DNA of 64,000 nucleotides from Laceyella putida. GTDB taxonomy: Bacteria > Bacillota > Bacilli > Thermoactinomycetales > Thermoactinomycetaceae. Under the pieces are notes generated by a model. It was given only the letters and a program-made list of their open reading frames with translations, was not told where the DNA came from and searched no databases. The translations under genes and the position numbers were made by a program. The stretch is taken from positions 1-64,000 of the forward strand of contig NZ_JBHTBW010000015.1 of assembly GCF_042665195.1 (NCBI RefSeq), in the 5' to 3' direction. This document shows, in pieces, positions 1 through 8,503 of this stretch (position 1 is the stretch's first letter; the number at the start of each line of letters is the position of its first letter).

Positions 1-7
1 GTGTAAC

Positions 8-33
8 AAAAAAAGTGCCCGAAGGCACTTTTA
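8..33 (-). terminator. Rho-independent terminator of the small membrane protein gene
   Basis: A 9-bp stem (AAAAGTGCC/GGCACTTTT) with a TTCG tetraloop on the minus strand is followed by a run of T. It lies about 60 bases past the stop of the membrane protein gene. Confidence 0.85.
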
Positions 34-89
34 CAAATCATGTTTTGCTTTTGCATCAGTCTCTTTTTGGGGAGCTTTTTAGACAATCG

Positions 90-464
90 TTAAAAAATCA
101 ACCGGAACGGCAGGATGAACAGGGAAACGATCACCGCAATGATTCCCACCACAACGGCCCAGATGCCCCAACCGCTTCCCCGTCGAGCCGCCACCGCGCC
201 GATGATAATCCCCGCCGGGGCAAGTAAAAAAGGCAACATGAAGAAGGAGAGAACTGCTAAAATCAACGCGGTGATGCCCAAGCCGTTTCCTTTGTTCTCC
301 ACGTCTGCGCGATCGCGGTCTTTCTCGTCTTTAAGCCCCTTGTCGGTCGTTCTGATCGGTACACCTGCCGGGGTTGGCGAAAATTCCGCCGCCACTTCCT
401 CATCAAAATCATTGTCATGGGCTTTGTTTTCTTCATCAATCTTTTGCTTTGGTTTATCAGGCAT
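90..464 (-). CDS. Small DUF4190-like membrane protein
   Basis: This 124-residue protein has a charged, hydrophilic N-terminal half (about residues 1-60, rich in Asp, Glu and Lys). Two hydrophobic segments follow, at about 63-92 and 97-122, separated by a small basic glycine-rich turn (AARRGSGWG). The pattern resembles DUF4190-type small membrane proteins of Gram-positive bacteria, whose role is unknown. The ATG follows a GGAGGG ribosome site with 7-base spacing. The gene stands alone, with terminators on both sides. The family assignment rests on pattern only; membrane location is the firm part. Confidence 0.7.
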   Translation of the reverse strand: MPDKPKQKIDEENKAHDNDFDEEVAAEFSPTPAGVPIRTTDKGLKDEKDRDRADVENKGNGLGITALILAVLSFFMLPFLLAPAGIIIGAVAARRGSGWGIWAVVVGIIAVIVSLFILPFRLIF

Positions 465-552
465 AAATGACCCTCCATCCTTTTTCCTTCTTGCACTTAG
501 TATGTTCCTTTTCGCAAATAATTAATTGTAAATAAACACCATCCGGCGCGCA

Positions 553-582
553 GAAAAAAGCCGCGCAAGTGATCGCGCGGCT
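553..582 (-). terminator. Rho-independent terminator after the peptide-binding lipoprotein gene
   Basis: An 8-bp stem (AGCCGCGC/GCGCGGCT) is followed on the minus strand by a run of six T, 21 bases beyond the stop codon. Confidence 0.85.
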
Positions 583-603
583 GTTCATACAGGTGGCAAG
601 CCC

Positions 604-2208
604 TTATTGTTTTGTTTTGTCCGCTTGGGAATAGTCGGATGGCCCCACTGGATGGCGGATGATACCAGTCACCCCCGGCTGGTCGACCACCGCGTTGGTA
701 TAGAAATACAAGGGCGTCAACGGAGCTTCATCGATCAGGATTTTTTCCGCTTCATGAAGCGCTTTGTCACGCTCTTTCACATCCGCCGTTTGGGCGGCTT
801 TCATCAGCAACTCGTCGTATTTGGCGTCGCTCCAGTTCGTCCGGTTCATGGAATGATCCGTCTGGAAGCTTTCCAGGTAGTTGTAAGCATCGTTGTAATC
901 CGCCAAGAAGCTGGAAAGGGACATGGTGTAATTTTTCGCCCGCTCATCGGCAAAGAAGACTTTCCGCTCTTTGGCCTGCAAACGGATGTCCACGCCCAAG
1001 TTTTTGCGAACCATTTCTTGCACCGCTTCCGCCACCTTTTTATACTTCTCATTGGAGTTGCTGTACAATAAGGTGACTTCCGGCAACTTGCTCCAACCCG
1101 CTTCTTTCATTCCCTCTTCCAATAAGTTTTTCGCCTCCGCCGCTTGGTTATCCTGGATCAGGTCGCCTCCCTGTTTGCGGAACTCGTTTGGCGCGGAAGG
1201 ATGCACATATCCGTAGGCGGGCTGCTCACCACCCGCGATGATCTGTTCCGCGATCGTTTTGCGATCGATGGAGAGGGCAAACGCTTTCCGCACTTTTTGA
1301 TTGGTAAAGGGTTCTTTGCTCACGTTAAAGCGGAAAAAGGCCAAGCCGTTTCCTTCCGACGGCTTCAATTTCCCGCTCTCGATGAGGGAAGGGACAAGGT
1401 CAGCCGGCACCTGGCTTTTGCCGACCACATCCAGTTTTTTCGTTTTGAACATCGTGTAGACGGTTTTATTGTCATTGATGATGGCGAAGTGGAGCCCGCT
1501 TAATTTCACTTTGTCTTTTTGGTGATAATGTTCATTCTTCTCCGCTTTCAGCTCCGCATCATGTTTCCATTCCGTCAGTTTGAAGGCCCCGTTGCTCACA
1601 TACGTTTTGGCTTCGGCATGCCATTTCTCGTTTTGCTCATCCACTTTTTTGTTCACCGGGGCGTAAGAAGGGTAAGACACCAGTTCCAGGAAGGAAGGCG
1701 TCGGCTGCTTCAGCTTCACTTGCAAAGTGGTGTCGTCCGTTGCCTTGACAGCGACTTGATCTTCCGCTCCTCTGCCCGTGTTGTACTCCTCGGCCCCTTC
1801 AATGAAGTAGAACAGGAATGCCGTTTGGTAGGCGCGTTTGGGATTGAGCGCGCGTTTCCAAGCATATTCAAAATCGTGGGCCGTCACCGGTTCGCCATTG
1901 GACCAATTGGTTTTTTTCAGTTTAAACGTGTAGGTCAAGCCGTCAGAGCTCACATCCACGCTCTCAGCGACGGCGGGTTGCGGCTTGTGCTTTTCGTCCA
2001 GACGCATCAATCCTTCAAATAAGTTGTGGGTCACATCCAGGGTATCGGTGTCGAACGCATCCGCCGGGTCAAGGGAAGCCGGTTCACCGGTCAAGTTGAG
2101 TTGCAATGTCTTGTCAGCCGATCCTTTGTCCGCCTCCGTCGAACAGCCAGCCAAGAGCATCACGGTTACAAAAAGGATGGTCAATGTAATAAATCCAAAA
2201 CGTCTCAA
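604..2208 (-). CDS. Peptide ABC transporter substrate-binding lipoprotein (OppA/DppE type)
   Basis: Extracytoplasmic solute-binding protein of family 5, which captures peptides outside the membrane for an Opp/Dpp-type ABC importer. The best start is a TTG at 2208 with a GGGGGA ribosome site 8 bases upstream. It gives a basic N-terminus, a hydrophobic stretch and a lipobox LAGC with the lipidated Cys at residue 22. An in-frame ATG 12 codons earlier lacks a ribosome site and would put charged residues before the signal. Family landmarks include the early LNLTGEPASLDPA segment and the FNVSKEPFTNQKVRKAF segment. The 535-residue length is normal. No permease or ATPase genes lie beside it, so it must work with a transporter encoded elsewhere. 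Confidence 0.92.
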   Translation of the reverse strand: MRRFGFITLTILFVTVMLLAGCSTEADKGSADKTLQLNLTGEPASLDPADAFDTDTLDVTHNLFEGLMRLDEKHKPQPAVAESVDVSSDGLTYTFKLKKTNWSNGEPVTAHDFEYAWKRALNPKRAYQTAFLFYFIEGAEEYNTGRGAEDQVAVKATDDTTLQVKLKQPTPSFLELVSYPSYAPVNKKVDEQNEKWHAEAKTYVSNGAFKLTEWKHDAELKAEKNEHYHQKDKVKLSGLHFAIINDNKTVYTMFKTKKLDVVGKSQVPADLVPSLIESGKLKPSEGNGLAFFRFNVSKEPFTNQKVRKAFALSIDRKTIAEQIIAGGEQPAYGYVHPSAPNEFRKQGGDLIQDNQAAEAKNLLEEGMKEAGWSKLPEVTLLYSNSNEKYKKVAEAVQEMVRKNLGVDIRLQAKERKVFFADERAKNYTMSLSSFLADYNDAYNYLESFQTDHSMNRTNWSDAKYDELLMKAAQTADVKERDKALHEAEKILIDEAPLTPLYFYTNAVVDQPGVTGIIRHPVGPSDYSQADKTKQ

Positions 2209-2315
2209 AATCACTTCCCCCTTTTTCGTTATCCAAGCCCCCATTTTTTTTGATTTATAAGAAAACGACCAATATATTAATTATATTATATCGATTTAAT
2301 AAACTGAATATTATC

Positions 2316-2346
2316 GAGAGAAAAAGAAGTGCTTTGGTGCACTTCT
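2316..2346 (-). terminator. Terminator of the gpsB two-gene operon
   Basis: An 8-bp stem (AGAAGTGC/GCACTTCT) with a 6-base loop is followed on the minus strand by a short T-run, 39 bases past the stop of the downstream gene. Confidence 0.75.
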
Positions 2347-2384
2347 CTTCTCCAACATTTATGTATCTTCTCGGCAGACGGTTC

Positions 2385-2774
2385 TTATCTTCGCTCATCT
2401 TTCGTCAATTGCCGATCTAACGCTTCGTATATGTCACCGATCGCTTTGACATTCCACCCCAGATCGACAAAACGCGACCGCAAGGCGGCATGCACATCAA
2501 CAGCTAGCTGAATGGGAGTCAATTCATATACAGTGACAACCAAATCATGCTTCATGCCCAATCCATTTTTATACTCCAGCATGATCTCGCCCCGCTTTTC
2601 ATCGACATGAACCAAGTGAAAACCGGTCTTTTGATTGGGAATCTGTTTGAGCGCTTCCACGGCATCGCGCAATCGATTGCGGTAATACCGGGTTCGCAAC
2701 TCTTTTTCCTCTGCGTTGTCATGGGTTTCTGTCACCCCACTGAAAAAGCGTTGGAACTTGGACACGGCTGCCAT
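2385..2774 (-). CDS. Uncharacterised cytosolic protein downstream of gpsB
   Basis: This 129-residue soluble protein has no signal or membrane segment. The N-terminal third is charged and helical. The middle has alternating hydrophobic strands (residues about 52-85), and the C-terminal region is helical. I do not recognise a family. It begins 11 bases after gpsB with its own AAGGAATGGGGG ribosome site and ends before a terminator, so the two genes form an operon. That position suggests, without proving, a link to division or envelope growth. Confidence 0.7.
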   Translation of the reverse strand: MAAVSKFQRFFSGVTETHDNAEEKELRTRYYRNRLRDAVEALKQIPNQKTGFHLVHVDEKRGEIMLEYKNGLGMKHDLVVTVYELTPIQLAVDVHAALRSRFVDLGWNVKAIGDIYEALDRQLTKDERR

Positions 2775-2785
2775 CCCCCATTCCT

Positions 2786-3073
2786 TTATCTAAGCACCAG
2801 CGATTCCAGATGTTCGAGGCGCATCAGGATATCGCGGATCACTTCGTCGTATTCGCCACCTGTTGCCGCATGGGCTGGCCCATTGCCGCTTCGTCGCCCT
2901 TGGTTGCTTTTGAGCTTTTTGATTTGCTCTTTTAAATATTCATTCTCTTGCAATACATCTTCATAACTCTTAATGACATGATCCAAAAACTCATTGACTT
3001 CTTCAATATCGTATCCTCTGATGGAATGCTTGAAATCTTTGTTAAAGATTTCCATCGGAGTTAATCTTTTCAT
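2786..3073 (-). CDS. gpsB: DivIVA-domain cell-division protein, GpsB-like
   Basis: This 95-residue protein has the DivIVA lipid-binding fold at residues 1-25 (TPMEIFNKDFKHSIRGYD) and a coiled coil at about 26-58. After a low-complexity linker comes a C-terminal helix (ILMRLEHLESLVL) like the trimerising end of GpsB. GpsB shuttles penicillin-binding proteins between the elongation and division machineries. The length equals GpsB (about 98) and is much shorter than DivIVA proper. The start at 3073 follows GGGGGAGGG; the longer reading frame upstream contains that ribosome site and is rejected. Confidence 0.85.
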   Translation of the reverse strand: MKRLTPMEIFNKDFKHSIRGYDIEEVNEFLDHVIKSYEDVLQENEYLKEQIKKLKSNQGRRSGNGPAHAATGGEYDEVIRDILMRLEHLESLVLR

Positions 3074-3220
3074 GGCCGACACCCTCCCCCATTGCAACTC
3101 CCTATTAACATTATATAAAATCCTTTTAAATGAAACATCACTTTTGTATTGTCATAAAACCCTTTTTTAGGATAAAGCCCGTGGTTCGTTTGATCCACAA
3201 CTCGGCTAACGCAAACATAA

Positions 3221-3253
3221 AAAAATAAAAGGGCGGTTGAAGTTCTCCGCCCT
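3221..3253 (-). terminator. Terminator of the spore lipoprotein gene
   Basis: A 7-bp GC-rich stem (AGGGCGG/CCGCCCT) with a 10-base loop is followed on the minus strand by TTTATTTTTTT, immediately after the stop codon. Confidence 0.85.
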
Positions 3254-3260
3254 ATCCCAT

Positions 3261-3815
3261 TTACCTGGCTTCCGGAAATGTCCGACGGATGATATCCGTC
3301 AAATTGTTGATGAAACCGCGCACTGGACGCCCTTGACGCAAATCTTGCGCATAGTTATTCATTTGTTTGACGAAATCGGGGTTTTGCGACACATACACCC
3401 GGCGGATGCTCGGATCAATTGCACGGACACGAGCCGAGATCCGTTGGTTTAAGCGCTGCGAGATGTTGCCATCACCAACTCTTTCTTCCAACACGACGCC
3501 AAGGTAAGCCGTTCGCCCCATGACAATGACTGAGGCGGATTCCACTTCCGGCATGCGGGCGATGTCGTTTGCCACGTTATCCGCCAATCGGACGCCCCGC
3601 CCCATGTTATCGTCCAAGGTGTCATAACGGTCTCTCGCCACATTCGGATATTCCGGACGGTTGATTTGCCGATACGTCCGATCCGTCACCCTGGTGGTGC
3701 GCAAGCCCCGATCTTGACGGTCTTCCATCGCTTTCTTATTGGTCGCGCATCCGGTAAGCGCCGTTAAGATCAAACCGGTTGCCACGGTGCCCATGATCCA
3801 TTTTCTTTGCTTCAC
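3261..3815 (-). CDS. YhcN/YlaJ-family spore lipoprotein
   Basis: A 184-residue lipoprotein: basic N-terminus, hydrophobic core, and lipobox LTGC with Cys at residue 23. The mature part carries the YhcN/YlaJ domain, recognised by the ADNVANDIARMPEVESASVIVMGRTAYLGV region (split here only in reading) and a following helix of arginine-rich repeats. Family members are made in the forespore or lie in the spore inner membrane and affect germination or outgrowth. The start is a GTG behind AAAGGAGG. The gene is monocistronic with its own terminator. Confidence 0.88.
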   Translation of the reverse strand: MKQRKWIMGTVATGLILTALTGCATNKKAMEDRQDRGLRTTRVTDRTYRQINRPEYPNVARDRYDTLDDNMGRGVRLADNVANDIARMPEVESASVIVMGRTAYLGVVLEERVGDGNISQRLNQRISARVRAIDPSIRRVYVSQNPDFVKQMNNYAQDLRQGRPVRGFINNLTDIIRRTFPEAR

Positions 3816-3931
3816 TTGTGGTTTCCCTCCTTTGACTTTGATTTGGTTCCGCTCAAAGTTAGTATGGATTTCACCCCTTGGAATATGTACCTCATCCCTG
3901 ATGAGAATCAGGAAACCATGGTGGTTAATGG

Positions 3932-3962
3932 CAAAAAAACAGGAAGGGGTTTTCCCCCTCCC
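3932..3962 (-). terminator. Probable terminator of the zinc metallopeptidase gene
   Basis: An imperfect GC-rich stem (GGAGGGGG/CCCCTTCC type) with a four-base loop is followed on the minus strand by a run of seven T, directly after the stop codon. Confidence 0.6.
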
Positions 3963-3965
3963 CGT

Positions 3966-4658
3966 TTAGTCATCATTATTGGTTTGAAAGAACAGGAGCA
4001 CAACATATTTCAACAATTCCATCAAGGCAACCAGGGCCCCCGCCACATACGTAAACGCGGCCGTACCCAACACCCGGCGCACGCCCCGCTCTTCCTCGGC
4101 TCCACTGATGAAACCTTGTTGCGCCATGATTTTTTTGGCTCGTGCGCTCGCGTTGAATTCGACAGGCAACGTCACCAGATGGAACAGCACGACCGTTGAG
4201 AAGAAAACGAGCCCCAACAGCAACAGGCCGGCCATGCGGAATGCCACACCGGCAAACAAAAGGAACGGAGCGGCGCCCGAAGTGATGTTTAACAGGGGAA
4301 CCATCCGGTGCCTGAGCACCAGCGCCCCGTATGCCTCTTTATGTTGCAAAGCATGGCCACACTCATGCGCCGCCACGGAAATCGCTGCGATCGAATGAGA
4401 GTGATAGACGGACTCAGACAAGCGCACGGCGGGAGCGATGGGATCATAATGGTCGGATAACCGTCCCGGCACCATCTGGACAGGCACATGATGTAAGCCG
4501 TTCGCATCCAGTATTCGGCGCGCCACCTCAGCCCCGGTAAGACCTGATCTCGCCGCCACGCGGGACCATCGGTCAAAATTGCCCCGCACTCTCCATTGGG
4601 CCCATAACGTCAGCGCCAAGCCGACGATAAATGTGAGCATAAATAAGACATTGATCAT
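3966..4658 (-). CDS. YugP-type membrane zinc metallopeptidase
   Basis: This 230-residue integral membrane protein of the Zn_peptidase_2 family (B. subtilis YugP) has a first membrane helix at about residues 2-20. The metal-binding motif HECGH is at 98-102, and several hydrophobic helices follow at about 118-175 and 200-225. The physiological substrate is unknown. I chose the ATG at 4658 because the hydrophobic segment then starts at once, as in the family. AGGAG lies 13 bases upstream, which is long, and in-frame starts at 4685 and 4691 have no ribosome site. Confidence 0.88.
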   Translation of the reverse strand: MINVLFMLTFIVGLALTLWAQWRVRGNFDRWSRVAARSGLTGAEVARRILDANGLHHVPVQMVPGRLSDHYDPIAPAVRLSESVYHSHSIAAISVAAHECGHALQHKEAYGALVLRHRMVPLLNITSGAAPFLLFAGVAFRMAGLLLLGLVFFSTVVLFHLVTLPVEFNASARAKKIMAQQGFISGAEEERGVRRVLGTAAFTYVAGALVALMELLKYVVLLFFQTNNDD

Positions 4659-4882
4659 GTCTGTCGTTTCACTCCTCTCTATCATAACCATACCCTGTTT
4701 TGTCCATGTTCATGACAACCACTTGATATAAATCAAAAAACTGTAAATATATAGGTTGAACTTACCAATTTCCACCTGCCCTTTCCCATCGCTTGGGAAG
4801 GCGAGGAAGGGAGTGCCACCCACGCAAACACGACGTGGGCTCAGCAAGAGCACGCAGGTGTTTGAATGAGCGAACGCGGATG

Positions 4883-6040
4883 TCAAAATGACAATGCATC
4901 CGTCTGTGAACGCATGCCGACATTGATGACGAATCCAATGGCCAGCATTTGCGTCAACAGCGAACTTCCTCCATAACTGATCAAAGGCAAAGGAATCCCC
5001 GTAATCGGCATCAACCCAATGGTCATCCCGATGTTCTGATAGATCTGAAACACAAACATCCCCATGACGCCAGCCACGATGTAGGTGCCAAAAAGGTGGT
5101 TGGAACGCAAAGCGACGACCAGCATGCGATAGATCAAAAACAAATACGCGCAGATGAGAATGCTGGCGCCGATAAAGCCGAATTCCTCAGCGTAGACGGC
5201 GAATATAAAATCATTATGCGGCTCGGGAATCCAATTCCCTTGCGCTTGGGTTCCTTGGTGAAATCCCTTGCCTTTCAGCATCCCGGACCCAATGGCGATC
5301 TTCGCCTGAGTCGATTGGTATCCCGCTCCGGAAGGGTCTGACGCCGGATCAATGAAGATTTGAATCCGTTCAATCTGGTGCGGCCGCAAAATGACGTGCA
5401 ATAGGGGCGAATCGGTGACATACAGCAAAAGGACGCTGCCGGCAATCGAGCCGATCACAAAGAGCCCCGCCAGAAACCATTTCCAATTCAATCCGCCAAC
5501 CAGCAACATGCTGAGCAAAATACCAAAGAGAATGAGTGACGTACCCAAGTCGGGCTGTGCTAAAATAATGAGAAATGGCACACCGAACAACAGGGAGATT
5601 CGCCCGAGCGAAGAGAGGTCGGACCAGGTGTTTCCCTTTTTCTTCGCCAACACTTTTGCTAAGATCAGAATCAAAACCAGCTTCATCATTTCCGAAGGTT
5701 GAAATTGGAACCCACCGATACGGAACCACAGTTGGGCGCCATTCACTTCGACACCCAGCCCAGGCACCATCACCAATATGTTTAGTAACAAGCTGAACCC
5801 AAAAAGAATATACAGAAATCTCCCTTGCGACAAAATTTTATAATCAAACAGGAGAAAAATAGACATACATAGAAAACCCACTACATACCATACGATCTGC
5901 TTATTTACATATGTAGGATCATCGGTGTAAGTTGCACTCGATATGGCAACAATGCTGATAGCGGCTAACACCAATAACACGATGATGATGAATGGATCAA
6001 TATTAAGGATTAAGAACCTTTTTTTTTGAATTGTTCTCAT
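4883..6040 (-). CDS. rodA: Rod-shape-determining peptidoglycan polymerase RodA
   Basis: A SEDS-family polytopic glycosyltransferase of about 385 residues and 10 predicted membrane helices. It polymerises lipid II during cell elongation with a class B penicillin-binding protein. Family motifs are clear: the GYQSTQAKIAIGSG loop, NWIPEPHNDFIFAV followed by EEFG (the RodA version of the extracellular signature), and the C-terminal GIPLPLISYGGSS. Start: ATG at 6040 with AGGAGG close upstream; an ATG nine codons earlier has no ribosome site. It is transcribed divergently from a second SEDS gene. No clear terminator was seen in the 190 bases downstream. Confidence 0.92.
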   Translation of the reverse strand: MRTIQKKRFLILNIDPFIIIVLLVLAAISIVAISSATYTDDPTYVNKQIVWYVVGFLCMSIFLLFDYKILSQGRFLYILFGFSLLLNILVMVPGLGVEVNGAQLWFRIGGFQFQPSEMMKLVLILILAKVLAKKKGNTWSDLSSLGRISLLFGVPFLIILAQPDLGTSLILFGILLSMLLVGGLNWKWFLAGLFVIGSIAGSVLLLYVTDSPLLHVILRPHQIERIQIFIDPASDPSGAGYQSTQAKIAIGSGMLKGKGFHQGTQAQGNWIPEPHNDFIFAVYAEEFGFIGASILICAYLFLIYRMLVVALRSNHLFGTYIVAGVMGMFVFQIYQNIGMTIGLMPITGIPLPLISYGGSSLLTQMLAIGFVINVGMRSQTDALSF

Positions 6041-6322
6041 GATCCTCCTGCCCCTTTTTGCATTCATAATCTATCATCTTATCTTGACACTCCCTTACGA
6101 CAAAACAAGGGATTTTTGGGTCATTTCTTTATCCTACGGGAAGCGGCACAGCTTATGTGCAAGCCACTTGTCCCATCACAACTAATCAAAGCTTAACAAA
6201 CGAACATGTGTGGGTAAACCTATTTCCCCATCAAACCGGATTGAATCGATCGGACGGGATTTCAACGCTCACTATTTATAATCATTATAGAGAAAAACTC
6301 TTCGCAGAAGGAGATTTTGATT

Positions 6323-7459
6323 ATGAAACGTGGCAAACCTGACTTTTGGCTCATTTTAATAACCTTCGCTTTATTGGGTTTTGGCCTGATCATGGTTTTT
6401 AGCGCCAGTTATTTTAAAGGATATGTGGATTTGCAGGACTCATATTATTTCTTTAAAAAACAATTGCTCTTTGGATTGTTGGGCCTTGTTTTCTTCTTTG
6501 TGATCTCCAATATTCCCTACCAGCTGTACCGTAAATATGTGGGGATCATTTTGATCGTTTCCCTCTTATTTTTATTGTCCGTGCTTCTTTTTGGCGAGGT
6601 GCGCAACGGGGCCCGCCGTTGGATTAATATCGGCTTCATGGATTTTCAGCCGTCGGAGCTGGTGAAATTGGGCATGATCATCTATACGGCTTCCATCATG
6701 GTGAAAAAGCAACCCGTATTGGATAACTTTAAGCGCGCCTTGATGCCTCCGCTGATTGTCATCGGACTGGTAGCCTCCCTGCTCGTAATGGAACCGCACT
6801 TCAGCGCAACGGTAATCATTATCGCTACCTGCTTTATCATCATCTATTGCGCCGGTGCACGTTTGAAACACTTATCCTTGCTGCTGTTGTCGGGAGTGCC
6901 CGTTTTGGTCCTCGTCATGCTGACAAGTGATTATCGGATCGAACGGTTGCACACATTATTAAATCCTCTGAGCAATCCCAACGATGAGGGGTACCAGATC
7001 ATGCAGTCGCTCATCGCCATTGGTCCGGGCGGCTTGACCGGGGTGGGATTGGGGGAAAGCATCCAAAAGCTGGCTTATCTGCCTGAAGCCCACACCGATT
7101 TCATCTTCTCCATCATCTCGGAAGAATTGGGGTTCATCGGCGGGTCATTTGTCATTCTGCTGTTTATCCTGTTTATCGTGCGCGGGGTACTCATCGCATT
7201 GCAAGCGCCCGATCAGTTCGGCACTTTGCTCGGGATTGGGATCGTCACCATTATGGCCGTCGAAGCCATCTTTAACTTGGGTGTTGTCACCGCCATGCTC
7301 CCGGTAACGGGCGTTCCCTTGCCGTTGATCAGCTATGGGGGAACCGCTTTGATCATTAAATTGATCGGTTTGGGCATCCTGCTCAATATCTCCCGTTACC
7401 GCACCCGCAAAGAAAAAACAGGCAAGCAACCCACGGTGGCTCGACCTGTTCAAATGTAA
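6323..7459 (+). CDS. SEDS peptidoglycan polymerase, FtsW/SpoVE type
   Basis: A 378-residue SEDS glycosyltransferase with about 10 membrane helices. The signatures are of the FtsW/SpoVE branch: VFSASYF near the N-terminus, EGYQIMQSLIAIGPGGLTG, then QKLAYLPEAHTDFIFSI with EELG, and VPLPLISYGGTA. FtsW acts at the septum; SpoVE makes spore cortex. Sequence alone does not separate the two here. The location outside the mur/div cluster and next to rodA favours a second, possibly sporulation-related copy. The ATG at 6323 follows AGAAGGAG. It is one of the few plus-strand genes and ends at a bidirectional terminator shared with the thi operon. Confidence 0.88.
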   Translation: MKRGKPDFWLILITFALLGFGLIMVFSASYFKGYVDLQDSYYFFKKQLLFGLLGLVFFFVISNIPYQLYRKYVGIILIVSLLFLLSVLLFGEVRNGARRWINIGFMDFQPSELVKLGMIIYTASIMVKKQPVLDNFKRALMPPLIVIGLVASLLVMEPHFSATVIIIATCFIIIYCAGARLKHLSLLLLSGVPVLVLVMLTSDYRIERLHTLLNPLSNPNDEGYQIMQSLIAIGPGGLTGVGLGESIQKLAYLPEAHTDFIFSIISEELGFIGGSFVILLFILFIVRGVLIALQAPDQFGTLLGIGIVTIMAVEAIFNLGVVTAMLPVTGVPLPLISYGGTALIIKLIGLGILLNISRYRTRKEKTGKQPTVARPVQM

Positions 7460-7462
7460 TAT

Positions 7463-7513
7463 GAAAAAAGAGCCAAATCCAGTGGCCTAAAGACACGGGA
7501 TTTGGCTTTTTTG
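7463..7513. terminator. Bidirectional terminator between spoVE-like gene and thi operon
   Basis: A 10-bp stem (AGCCAAATCC/GGATTTGGCT) is flanked by A-rich and T-rich tracts, so it can end transcription in both directions between convergent genes. Confidence 0.9.
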
Positions 7514-7530
7514 TGTACATTGGAAGATGC

Positions 7531-8295
7531 TTAACTCAACATCCCCTCGATTGGACTGCTGGCAATGGCCACCACCCGTTTGGGAATGCGGCCCGCTTCC
7601 AGACCTAAGCGGCCGGCTTCGACTGCCAATCTCATCGCTTGGGCCATCTTGACCGGATCTTTCGCACCCGCGACTGCCGTATTCAGCAAAACGCCGTCCG
7701 CTCCCAATTCCATCGCTTGCGCCACATCCGCGGGTGAACCGATGCCCGCATCGATAATGACGGGAACCGGCGAATCTTCAATAATGTAACGGAGATATAA
7801 CGGATTCAACAACCCTTGTCCAGAACCGATTGGAGAACCTCCCGGCATGATGGCATGGGCGCCCGCCTCCCATAACCTGCGCGCCAAAATCGGATCGTCC
7901 GAGGTGTAGGGCAACACTGTAAATCCGTCTTCCACCAAAATCTTCGTCGCCTCCAAGGTGGCGATGGGATCGGGCAATAACGTTTTATCATCGGCAATGA
8001 CCTCTACTTTGATCATGTCACACAAACCGGAGGCCCGAGCCAGATGGGCGATCCGCACCGCTTCCTCCACCGATTTCGCTCCCGCCGTATTCGGCAAAAG
8101 CTTGTATCGCGATAAATCCAACATTTCCAGAAAGTTCGGCTGGTCTTGTTGATAGATGTTCATTCGACGCACCGCAAAAGTTAACACTTCGGCACCCGAT
8201 GCTTTCACCGCCTCTTTTTGCACCTCAAACGAAGGATATTTCCCTGTCCCTAAAAACAACCGGGAACGAAACGAATGATTTCCTATTTTAAGCAT
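7531..8295 (-). CDS. thiG: Thiazole synthase ThiG
   Basis: ThiG condenses deoxyxylulose 5-phosphate, dehydroglycine and ThiS-thiocarboxylate into the thiazole phosphate of thiamine. The 254-residue TIM barrel has the Schiff-base lysine K96 in DMIKVEVI and the phosphate-binding segments MPGGSPIGSG and IDAGIGSP. The start at 8295 is preceded by GGGGGAGG inside the end of thiS. A longer frame would swallow that ribosome site. It is the last gene of the TPP-riboswitch operon. Confidence 0.96.
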   Translation of the reverse strand: MLKIGNHSFRSRLFLGTGKYPSFEVQKEAVKASGAEVLTFAVRRMNIYQQDQPNFLEMLDLSRYKLLPNTAGAKSVEEAVRIAHLARASGLCDMIKVEVIADDKTLLPDPIATLEATKILVEDGFTVLPYTSDDPILARRLWEAGAHAIMPGGSPIGSGQGLLNPLYLRYIIEDSPVPVIIDAGIGSPADVAQAMELGADGVLLNTAVAGAKDPVKMAQAMRLAVEAGRLGLEAGRIPKRVVAIASSPIEGMLS

Positions 8296-8299
8296 ATGT

Positions 8300-8503
8300 T
8301 TAACCTCCCCCAACAAATTGTACAATCTCCACTTGGTCCCCCGCTCGTAACTGTACCTGCGGATAGTCGTCCCGCTTCAATACGGTGCGGTTATGTTCGA
8401 CTACAATAATCCGTGCGGTTAAGTGCAAAGCGGCGACAAGATCAGCGATGTTCTCAATCCCTTCCGCCAAAGTATAGGGCTCCCCATTTAACTGAATGAT
8501 CAC
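8300..8503 (-). CDS. thiS: Sulfur carrier protein ThiS
   Basis: This 67-residue ubiquitin-like sulfur carrier ends in Gly-Gly-Gly, whose C-terminus is adenylated and thiocarboxylated before donating sulfur to ThiG. The beta-grasp pattern (MIIQLNGEPYTL start, VQFVGGG end) fits the family in length and sequence. Its start overlaps the thiO stop by 4 bases (ATGA), so translation is coupled. The adenylating enzyme ThiF is not in this operon and must be encoded elsewhere. Confidence 0.95.
   Translation of the reverse strand: MIIQLNGEPYTLAEGIENIADLVAALHLTARIIVVEHNRTVLKRDDYPQVQLRAGDQVEIVQFVGGG

Noticed and set aside
6157..6342. 61-codon plus-strand frame before the spoVE-like gene
   Set aside because: It overlaps the true start and ribosome site of the SEDS gene and covers the divergent promoter region.
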